A DNA stretch of 64,000 nucleotides from positions 3,720,001 to 3,784,000 of the forward strand of contig CP085835.1 of NCBI GenBank assembly GCA_020809705.1, written 5' to 3'. The stretch is from Calonectria ilicicola. Its lineage: Eukaryota > Ascomycota > Sordariomycetes > Hypocreales > Nectriaceae. Shown here piece after piece: positions 56,634 through 64,000 of the stretch. The number at the start of each line of letters is the position of its first letter. Position 1 is the stretch's first letter. The position numbers and the translations under genes are program-made. The notes under the pieces are model-generated. The model did no database searches and was not told the DNA's origin. It saw only the letters and a program-made list of their open reading frames with translations.

Positions 56634-57490
56634 ATGCCCGGAAAGCTTGATGGCAAGGTCGCACTCGTGACTGGCAAGTTTTCTCAGATACATTTTTCTA
56701 GGCATGCCTGACGTATAATTTAGGTGGCGGTTCTGGCTTCGGTGCAGCCATCTCCACGCTGTTCGCTGATGAAGGTGCCAAGGTATTCATTGGCGACATT
56801 AACCAACAGGGTGTGCAATCAATCGCTGAAAAATACCCCGGGCAAGTCATCGCGGCCCAACTGGATGTGAGAAAGCGTCCAGACTGGGATGCCGCTGTTG
56901 AACAGATCAAAAAGGCCTTTGGTCACCTTGACATTCTCGTCAACAATGCCGGAACAAGTTATAAGAACAAACCCACGTTGGAAGTCACGGAGGACGAATA
57001 CGATCGAACCTTTGATGTCAATTGTCGTGGCATCTTCCACTCCGTCCAAGCCGTGTTCCCCACATTTCTAGAACAGGGCAGTGGTGTGTGTCTCAATATT
57101 TCCAGCTGCGGCGCTGACAGGCCACGCCAAGGGCTTGTTTGGTACAATGGAACCAAGGGAGCAGTGTCCAATGTTACAAAGGGTCTGGCCTTGGAATACG
57201 GAAAGGATAAGATTCGAGTCAATAGCATTTGCCCGCTGTTGACTGGAACTGGGCTGTAAGCACCTCCGTACCCACAACGGCGCAACATAAGCTGACTAGC
57301 GACAAGGTTCGAGTCCTTCTCTGGAGTTCCGGATACTCCAGAGAACCGCCTGGCGTTCTTGTCAAACGTCCCACTGGGCCGTTTGGGTGAGGTGCAGGAT
57401 GTTGCAAAGGCTGCTGTTTTTCTGTGTTCGGATGATTCAGAGTTTATCACCGGCGTGAACCTCTCTGTAGATGGTGGTAGAAGTATTTAA
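56634..57490 (+). CDS. Short-chain dehydrogenase/reductase (FabG-like)
   Basis: Three exons: 56634-56673, 56724-57255 and 57307-57490; 251 residues, the classical SDR length. Motifs: nucleotide-binding TGGGSGFG (13-20), NNAG (87-90), Asn113, Ser140/141 and catalytic Tyr154-x3-Lys158 in WYNGTKGAV. The C-terminus ends GVNLSVDGGRSI. Reduces or oxidises a small carbonyl or alcohol with NAD(P)H; the substrate is unknown. Intron 1 starts GCAAGT (GC-AG); only that join gives VTGGGSGFG. Intron 2 is GT-AG, 51 nt. Stand-alone, with no pathway partner in the window. It resembles 3-oxoacyl-ACP reductase or gluconate/levodione-reductase types. Confidence 0.9.
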
Positions 57491-58570
57491 TGCGGCCATA
57501 GCGCTTAATAATTGTCTCAAAACTTAGTACCTTCGGAAATACGATCAAATACAATATGAACCCGAATCGATACGCGTCTAGTACTGGTTCCTGCGGATGT
57601 ATCCTATAGAATCCATGTCATATTTCGATTACGTCGTAGAATGTGTGATAACCTTCGTCTTATTAACTACAGACTGCGAAGTAAAGAATAGGCCGAAATT
57701 TTATGGGTCTTCTTTGAGATGGAGCCTGGTAACTAATAAGGCCGCGCACAATTAATTAGGACGAAAATCAATGTATCATTAGAAATGGGGTTTACTTTTT
57801 TGCCGATATTAGCAATCGCTTCAGTCGCCGATTGTGGATTATGAGATTTATACATCATATTTGACCGCCGTAATGGGAAGTAGCCGAACACGGTTTAAAG
57901 CAAATTTTTAGAGATTCTCCACAACTTACATCATTTTTTTTTTTAAAAAAAAAAAAAACTTGTTCACGGATGCGTCAGCTACTGAGGTATCGGTAGTTAC
58001 CCGAATAGGTGCAATCGGCGATAAGAAATCTGCTGGAAGAGTTTGACATAAAGGTTTACTTATTATCTCTATCATCGTTCTTTATTCAGTTATTCATTTC
58101 TCGTCAAATCACATATTTTATTGTCACACTCACAAGTGGTCTCAATCGCTCATATAGACGGCTGTTATGTAGGTCAGATGCCCGGGCTAGCCGGCATCGG
58201 GATAAATGTAAAAGGAAGATGGTCACAGCCGCAGTCGGCCCCAAAACACCATACTAAATAACACACGAACCTGTGTTATCAATCTATTGACCACGGGCCC
58301 TGCCGGGCCCGGCCAATTGACCATCGAGGCCAAGTCCTGATCGTCATGTCGATCAAACCTTAAGACCCCGAGGCCGGAGGCCGCCTTCAACGGCAGCCTC
58401 CAACAGCTAGCAACAACAGCTATAAAAGACCTAGGCAGAGCCCTTCTAGATAGAGGAATCAAGAGCATCAATTTCCAACACAATGCACAAGGAGCCGTAG
58501 CCATCTATTGATATTTATTATTAAACAATTTGTAAATATACCAGTTTTATTAAAATATTGGAAACCTAAA
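57491..58570. other. Intergenic, with a homopolymer dyad and a GC-rich island
   Basis: 1.1 kb. 57934-57958 is T11-A14. The region 58270-58400 is much richer in G/C than its surroundings, with dense GGCC/GGGCCC motifs, and an open frame 58341-58511 (ends NAQGAVAIY) has no ATG near its start. It looks like an inserted fragment, possibly from a mobile element, but I cannot name it. Confidence 0.4.
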
Positions 58571-58784
58571 ATGCATTTCAACACTTTCATTATGGTTATT
58601 GCTGTAACCATCGGTATCGCGTGAGTTTTCAAGAAGCTCATACACCACATACCTGATTACTAAACCTCTCATCTATAGGTCTGCAGGATGTACTGGGAGA
58701 GACGAAAACGGGTTAGCAGAACCATTGGCTGCGAGGTGTTTCAACGCAGTAGCAGACTCGGCAATCAAGGCGGAAGATGAATAG
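58571..58784 (+). CDS. Small secreted peptide, 51 residues
   Basis: Two exons, 58571-58620 and 58679-58784, joined across a 58-nt GT-AG intron (GTGAGT donor). The N-terminus MHFNTFIMVIAVTIGIASA is a clear signal peptide, leaving a mature peptide of about 32 residues with two cysteines (GCTGRDENGLAEPLAARCFN). Too short to classify; possible effector or pheromone-like peptide, or a degenerate relic. The splice model is good but the gene needs RNA support. Confidence 0.5.
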
Positions 58785-58885
58785 AGAAAATACAATTTAA
58801 CTGTCCTACTGCTACTGTTTTGAGATAAGCAATTCTTTTGCTGCAGCATTGAGAAGCATTGGTCACTTGTGTTGGTGATCCCAGG

Positions 58886-59116
58886 ATGGAGTCTATGCGG
58901 AAGATGGAGAACGAAGGAAGCAATATCTCATATAAACTAGAGAAGTTGTACATACTAGAACAAGCAATTGCTATGGAAAAATTCAAATTATTGCGTCAGA
59001 TCAATCCAAATAAAATACTAGTCGGTCAACGGTCAAATCTCACACAAGCAGAGTACATCCAACACTTGGAGGATTTCCCTCCTTCATTCAGTCAATACAG
59101 GCTTCGAAAGGAATAA
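58886..59116 (+). CDS. Doubtful small hypothetical protein
   Basis: ATG 58886, 76 residues, helical and charged (YKLEKLYILEQAIAMEKFKL, then AEYIQHLEDFPPSFSQYRL). Composition is protein-like, but there is no known family and no intron; it might be the 3' part of a gene whose 5' exons are lost. Overlaps nothing on the other strand. Confidence 0.25.
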   Translation: MESMRKMENEGSNISYKLEKLYILEQAIAMEKFKLLRQINPNKILVGQRSNLTQAEYIQHLEDFPPSFSQYRLRKE

Positions 59117-59175
59117 AATAAGTCCTAGAAAATGACGTTAATGAATCCAATATTTAAATAAGTATGACAGTAATC

Positions 59176-59748
59176 TTACCAATGCTGCACGCAGAGCAAC
59201 GCGACCCCAGTGGTTCCGATAAGACAAGTAATTCCCAGCATGACCGACCCTAAAAGTCCAAAGTAGGTGATGAAAATCATACCTAGAAATACGAATGCGG
59301 TGAGTACGAGAAGATGAATGATCAAAGATGCCGAAAAGTCCATGGGCTCGTCCGCCGCTCCGTAAATCTCTTCCAGGTGACTGTTGGGTTTTCGTTTCGG
59401 ACCCGCCAACCCGATGGAGTAATACACGATAATAGCCATAGATACAACAAAGCATATCCATGCAGCTGCAAGAAACCTTTTTAATGCAGACAGTGCGAAG
59501 GGAGCGTCGGCTGGCGCCCATCTAGAAGCCGGATCGGGCATCTCGCCCGCGATGCCATAAAATGTAAAGAGCGCAAAGGAGATAACGGTAAACATCGTCA
59601 AGGCGAAAGCCATGTAGTCTCTGGTAGATATCTGCGATTGGGACGTATGGTCCAGCGGCTGAGGCACGGTGCTGTTGCTCTTTTTCTCAGCTGTCATCTT
59701 GACTGGAGTGTGGTGGAAGCCATCTTGACTCAGTGAAGAGAACTCCAT
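59176..59748 (-). CDS. Four-helix membrane protein, unknown function
   Basis: 190 residues, no intron, start ATG 59748. After a 40-residue hydrophilic N-terminus (with SQSQISTRDY) there are four predicted membrane helices at about 45-68, 90-112, 138-160 and 165-187. The loop between helices 2 and 3 is polar and acidic (KPNSHLEEIYGAADEPMDFS). The last four residues are CVQHW. No family recognised; could be an ER, vacuolar or plasma-membrane protein. Confidence 0.75.
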   Translation of the reverse strand: MEFSSLSQDGFHHTPVKMTAEKKSNSTVPQPLDHTSQSQISTRDYMAFALTMFTVISFALFTFYGIAGEMPDPASRWAPADAPFALSALKRFLAAAWICFVVSMAIIVYYSIGLAGPKRKPNSHLEEIYGAADEPMDFSASLIIHLLVLTAFVFLGMIFITYFGLLGSVMLGITCLIGTTGVALLCVQHW

Positions 59749-60355
59749 CTGTTCATCGGCGGATTAAACGCAAGGTTTCATCTATTTTTCAGAACTGAGC
59801 GGTACTAGGTTGTTAAGAGGAAAGATTTTGAGAGCAAAGAGAATCGGTGCCTGGTCATAAGGTGATAAGATGACATATTATGTCAGAATGAACTTTTGCA
59901 CTTGACCCCGTTTGAGAAGTGTACTTGAACGAAGGAATTGATGCTGACACGAGGTCGGCCCATTCAGCGCGCTGGAAACAAGTCTTTAGGCTAATTGGAT
60001 TTGGGTCTGCAGTGTTCCAAACGAACCAGCTGAGTACAAGCTACGAAATAAGGTGATTACCCGGAAGCGATGCAAACAATTCCATGCGATGAATGCAGTG
60101 GTCGAGAAACTTCACATAGAATATTCTTGAAATTCATGTGGTAAAAAAAATTAATTGTCTTTTAAAAATAAGACTCTGTTGCTAGGTACAGCTCAGTTAC
60201 AAAACTCCCAGACCAAGTCCTCCAATGCATGGTTATCAATCAGGCGACAAATCTCAATCCTGCAATGCAATACTCAAGGAAATGAACCACTGTAGTCGTT
60301 TAGAAGACTACTTCATGCGGTTTTCTTTTGTTGTACATTAGACAAATTGTCTAGC
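59749..60355. other. Intergenic
   Basis: 600 bp between the membrane protein start and the Hsp20 gene 3' end. No gene or notable repeat. Confidence 0.5.
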
Positions 60356-60994
60356 TCATAGGACGGCGATGCGTCGGGTTTCGTACTTCTTTGCCTTGGG
60401 CACGACAACAGTCAGGATTCCGTCAGTGAAGTTGGCAGTGACGGCTTCCTGGTCAACTCGGGTAGGGAAGTTGAAGGTTCGGGAGAATTCACCGACAGTG
60501 CGTTCGGTGAGCCAGTATTTGGCCTTGTCGACAGGCTTCTGTGGGACAGGTTGCACTTCCTTTGGTGCGGTGGTCTGCTCGGTCTCATGAGAGATGGATT
60601 CAAACTCGTCTTCAACGGTGGCCTGGTGAGAGGCATTTTCCTTGTGTTCATCGCCATTCTCAGTGATGGCGCTGTTTGTAGCAGTGTCCTCTAAAGCAGC
60701 GGGGCTACCAGAGGTGTATGTCCTCTCATTCTTGCCACTGATCACTATGGTCTGAGGCTCTGTGAATTCGATGTTGACATTCTCCTTGTTCACACCGGGG
60801 AACTCGCCATGGAGTTCGTAAGCCTGTTCAGTCTCGCGGACATCGAACTTGGGCTGCCAGTGGACGGTGTTGGATTGGTGTCCGTTTTGGCGAGAGTAGT
60901 TGTCAAAGTCGTCAAGGAGGCGGAAGAGAGGAGTGAAGGAAGCGTTTGCATTGTTGGTGTTGTGGTGGTGGAAGTGTCGAGGGAAGAAAGCCAT
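60356..60994 (-). CDS. Small heat-shock protein (Hsp20/Hsp30 type)
   Basis: 212 residues, no intron. Cytosolic alpha-crystallin-domain chaperone that binds unfolding proteins as oligomers. The domain starts HWQPKFDVRETEQAYELHGE, with FPGVNKENVNIEF, and ends TFNFPTRVDQEAVTANFTDGILTVVVPKAK; GILTVVVPK is the signature strand. A long acidic insert (about 95-160, Glu/Thr/Ala-rich) separates the two halves, typical of fungal Hsp30 proteins. The His/Asn-rich N-terminus (RHFHHHNTNNANASF) is short. Two heat-shock elements stand 230-300 bp upstream and a TATAAA lies about 160 bp upstream. Confidence 0.93.
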   Translation of the reverse strand: MAFFPRHFHHHNTNNANASFTPLFRLLDDFDNYSRQNGHQSNTVHWQPKFDVRETEQAYELHGEFPGVNKENVNIEFTEPQTIVISGKNERTYTSGSPAALEDTATNSAITENGDEHKENASHQATVEDEFESISHETEQTTAPKEVQPVPQKPVDKAKYWLTERTVGEFSRTFNFPTRVDQEAVTANFTDGILTVVVPKAKKYETRRIAVL

Positions 60995-62442
60995 TTTGAA
61001 TAAGTGAGTGGGTTGAGATGGGTTGATAAGGTTGTGTGTAATGGAGTGTTTTGGGGGTTTGCCAAGAGAGTTGATTGAGTGACTGTTTGATTGGTTGCTT
61101 GTGTCTGATTGATGAAAAAAACAGTTGGGTATTGAGGGATGTGAAGGATAGATTTATAGTTGGTAAATTAAAGCTGATGCCTATGATGGAATGTATTAGT
61201 TGGTAATAATAATCTACGAGCGCGTTCCAGAAGTTGCGATGACATATTTTTGGTGTAGGTTAAGTCTGGCGATGTCTAGAAGCAGGTGGAAGATTCCAGA
61301 GACCAGGGGTGGTTAATTGACAAAGGTGTACCAAGTGAGACGCGAGAGGCACGCCAAAGTAGTAAAATATGTGAGATTAGGTGGAATCCATTCTGGTATC
61401 AATTTTTTTTTAATGTTTTAGATACTCCGACTTTTTTTTTTATTCTGCAGTCTCTTTTGCTTCCAAGATGATTGTTTGGATACAGCCCCCATCCATCCAT
61501 GCTTCTCCAACCTTCGCCAACACATCACGAGCTGGGTTGGGGGCACGGACCATCCGTAAGCACTAACCCATTTTTGGAGGCTTGACACGTGATGTAACAA
61601 ACTGCGCCACCATGAGAGTGGACCATGAGTTTATCCGTCGCGTTTGCTGACTGGGTGAGCGAGTGAGTGCCTTGATTGCCAGATGAGATGATGAGTCGAG
61701 TCTCCGCAGAGTAAAGCCAGGATTGATGCTCCAAATGAATGATTGAGATACTTGCAAATGGTCACGTGCATCACAAGTTTCCTCCCTTGGCTACTTCATG
61801 TTGACTGCGGCTGAAAGCGAGTGGTGGAACATTCAGTTTGAAGGATTTCCTGTTGCCAGGGTAGAGAGACCCACGTCACAAACCCAATCAAAGCGGTCAG
61901 CCCTACAGTAATGCTCAGTGCTTGTTGGTTCCCCGAAAGTAAATTGGATAGATAGATATACATTTTAATGGGCATGGGTTTACCTGGACTGAATTAATAA
62001 TGAGATATATAGTGAGATATTCCCAAGATTCTTCATCTCTGCCTTGTGGTGGTCGCTGGGTACAGACAGTACTCTGATCACCCCCTGGACCTGGGTCTGA
62101 ATCCTTCGGACACGTCCAGTTACGCTGCTTCGCCCCGATCGGCGCCCGCACCCGAGGCCCATGCCTGCTTCGCGTAACAGCACAGCAGCCAAAAAATCAC
62201 CTAAAATTAATCTCAAATGCTGCACCATTGGCGCTTGCACCGCCAGTCGGAGCCCACTGAGACGAGGCACCCCGGTCTGCAACCGTTTCGCCTTATGCAG
62301 CCGCATGTGTCACCCTTCAACAGCCGGAGCAAATATATATCGTGCGGGGACACTAGCTTGTAATCCTTCTGTCAAAAAATCTCAATCCTTTTGCCTTGTC
62401 TAAAGTGGCGTTCGCCTCCTCCAACGCGCCGGTTGAACCAAC
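60995..62442. other. Divergent promoter region of the Hsp20 gene and a membrane protein
   Basis: 1.45 kb. Contains the heat-shock elements near 61225-61300, a TATAAA (minus strand, 61153-61158) and pyrimidine runs near 61390-61440. No gene is seen between. Confidence 0.5.
61225..61300 (-). promoter_or_regulatory. Heat-shock elements upstream of the Hsp20 gene
   Basis: TTCCAGAA at 61225-61232 and GAAGATTCCAGA at 61289-61300 fit the alternating nGAAn/nTTCn code bound by heat-shock factor; the second has three adjacent units. They are about 230 and 295 bp upstream of the Hsp20 ATG at 60994. Hsf1 control is inferred. Confidence 0.6.
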
Positions 62443-64000
62443 ATGCATCCCAGCGGTCGTGACTCGCCCGTCTATCAACCGGCTGCGACCGATGATGAGA
62501 CCCCCAAAACATCAAAACCGCCGTCTGAGAAGGAGAAATCACCGCTGGTGAAATGGGGAATCGGCTGGAAGACCCCAGCTTGCGTCCTGCTCCTACTTGT
62601 AATAAGTATTGTCTGTGCTGTAGCCCATCACATCTACTATCAGAGGCTCGACCACACCGTAGTCCTCTCCAAGCACCAGCAAACCCGCGCCATCCAAGTC
62701 GGAACTGTTCTTGCCATTCTCAGCAGAGCAAGCCTCACCATCATCCTCGGCATTGTCGCCACTCAGCAAATATGGTTCACACTCCGCCGCAAGTCCATGT
62801 CTCTAAGTGGCATTGACTGCATGTTCCAGATCATGACTGATCCTAGCGGCCTCCTCAACCCTCACATGTGGACCCGGGCAAAGACTTTACTTTTGCTGGC
62901 CGTTACATCTTGGTAGGTCAAATTCATCCATGATTATTAAAAGTCGCAGCGTATTCATCATCAACAGGTTTCTACCTATAATCCAGGTATTTCCTCCAGC
63001 GACACTCTCTGTTAGATCATCCACAACCATCGACGTTGTCTCTCAATTTGTCCCCACTGTCAACTACACTAATATGACAGGCTGGGCTACCTATGAGGGC
63101 GTGGGAAGAATCGACAAGCCAACTTTTGAAATCACTCGAGTCTTTTCCTCCGTCTTTACCTCAGCTTCATACCTCACCCTGACGCCTTCCTATCCAAACT
63201 CGTCATATGACCTAAAATTCTGGGGGCCATCATACAAGTGTAGCAGCCTCGAAGAGGTCGTCGCTAAACAAAATTCACCAACGTGGGATACCGACATTTA
63301 CAACTATACCTCACTCCAAGATGTTTGGGATGAGCTGGTTATTCCGGACCTCCCGGGCCCCCAAAATAGCTATAGGGCTTACAGCGCTGCAGCCCCTAAC
63401 TTTTTGAACAACATGATCCTAATCTGGTCCGCGGGACATAACACCAGCTCATCGAATACAAGCATAATCTGCCAGCTTTACAATACCTCTTATGACGTCT
63501 CTATGCGCTTCGACGAAGGGGTTCAGTCAATAGCTCCCATCTCAATCGAGTATCTTGATCCGCTTGACTGGGATTCTTCGACGGGGACCGATTCTCTATT
63601 AGACGGAAACGATACCTTAGGGACTTCCTATGTAACCCATTTGTTGTTCAGCGACTTACTGGGTGGAAATGTGACCGTAGGCTCAACAGGAAGTATGGGT
63701 GGAACGTCGACAATGCTGCTGCAATCAGGACTCATTAGTTGTCCTGAAATTTGGAACTCTACGCAATTGAGAAGTCTTTACAGCACACCTTACTCGGACT
63801 ACACCTACTGCCGCAATCGGACGCTGAGCAGGGCTATTGAAGATTTGTCAAGAAATTTCACATACAGCACAATTGCCTCCAACTACGGGCGAGTTGTCGC
63901 CAAAACGAAGACCCCGATTACCATCAAATATCCTCAAAATATTTATTCTTATGATATGAAAAATCTGCTCATTTCATATCTGGTCGGCATAGTAGTCACT
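62443..64000 (+). CDS. DUF3176-like multi-pass membrane protein, 3' end outside the window
   Basis: Exon 1 62443-62912 and exon 2 from 62968, joined by a 55-nt GT-AG intron, then open to the end of the window (500 residues visible). A hydrophilic N-terminus is followed by membrane helices CVLLLLVISIVCAVAHHIYY (about 48-67) and a second near 90-112, then LLLAVTSWFLPIIQVFPPATL. The long following loop carries many N-glycosylation sequons (NYT, NMT, NSS, NTS, NDT, NVT, NST, NRT), so it faces the outside or lumen. A further helix begins at the window edge (LISYLVGIVV). This layout matches the fungal DUF3176 family, of unknown function. Partial: the stop lies beyond 64000. Confidence 0.8.

Noticed and set aside
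1..64000. tRNA or rRNA genes and CRISPR arrays
   Set aside because: I looked for B-box-like GTTCAAATC/GGTTCGAATCC motifs with a matching A-box and for regular repeat arrays. Isolated hits (for example near 13989 and 21543) do not fold into a tRNA, and there is no array.

Overview
This is a stretch of a filamentous ascomycete (Pezizomycotina) genome. The evidence is the many short introns of about 50-90 nt with GTRNGY donors and CTRAY branch points, and the fungal-only families present: HET domain, NACHT/STAND with a fungal helical N-terminus, Zn2Cys6 regulator, LaeA-like methyltransferase, Dip5-type permease and DUF3176-like membrane protein. The gene content suggests Sordariomycetes, probably Hypocreales, but that is inference. 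Genes are sparse, intergenic DNA is long and AT-rich, and broken genes are common, as in an accessory or repeat-influenced region.

Left part (0.1-23 kb): a secreted Ser/Thr-rich Cys protein (150-1371); a very large membrane-plus-ankyrin frame cut by one in-frame TAA (3661-8580); a secreted tandem-repeat protein (10059-10985); a frameshifted C2H2 zinc-finger gene (11946-12607); a six-exon NACHT NLR-type protein (14956-19361); an eight-exon LaeA-like methyltransferase with a 13-nt exon and a GC-AG intron (19744-21190); and a secreted NTF2/SnoaL-like protein (22682-23290).

Middle (23-42.9 kb): peroxisomal acyl-CoA oxidase with three CCTCGG/CCGAGG elements upstream, a HET-domain protein, a zinc-free medium-chain reductase, a Zn2Cys6 regulator with eight exons, a three-exon secreted ten-cysteine peptide with prokineticin/MIT-like cysteine spacing, a decayed piggyBac element with 28-bp inverted ends, and a GRDP-like protein starting about 200 bp from that element.

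Right part (44-64 kb): Dip5-like amino-acid permease, a PD-(D/E)XK-like protein, small unknown proteins, a truncated Hsp70-like gene, a frame interrupted by TGA with a cupin-like stretch, a 537-residue secreted protein, an SDR reductase with a GC-AG intron, a 51-residue secreted peptide, a four-helix membrane protein, an Hsp20/Hsp30 with heat-shock elements, and a DUF3176-like membrane protein running off the end.

There is no polyketide, peptide or terpene synthase, so the LaeA-like, SDR and SnoaL-like genes do not make a recognisable biosynthetic cluster. The clearest theme is recognition and self/non-self type proteins (NACHT, HET, ankyrin, Hsp70-like) mixed with small secreted proteins and decaying genes. 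All gene models were spliced by eye and need RNA support.
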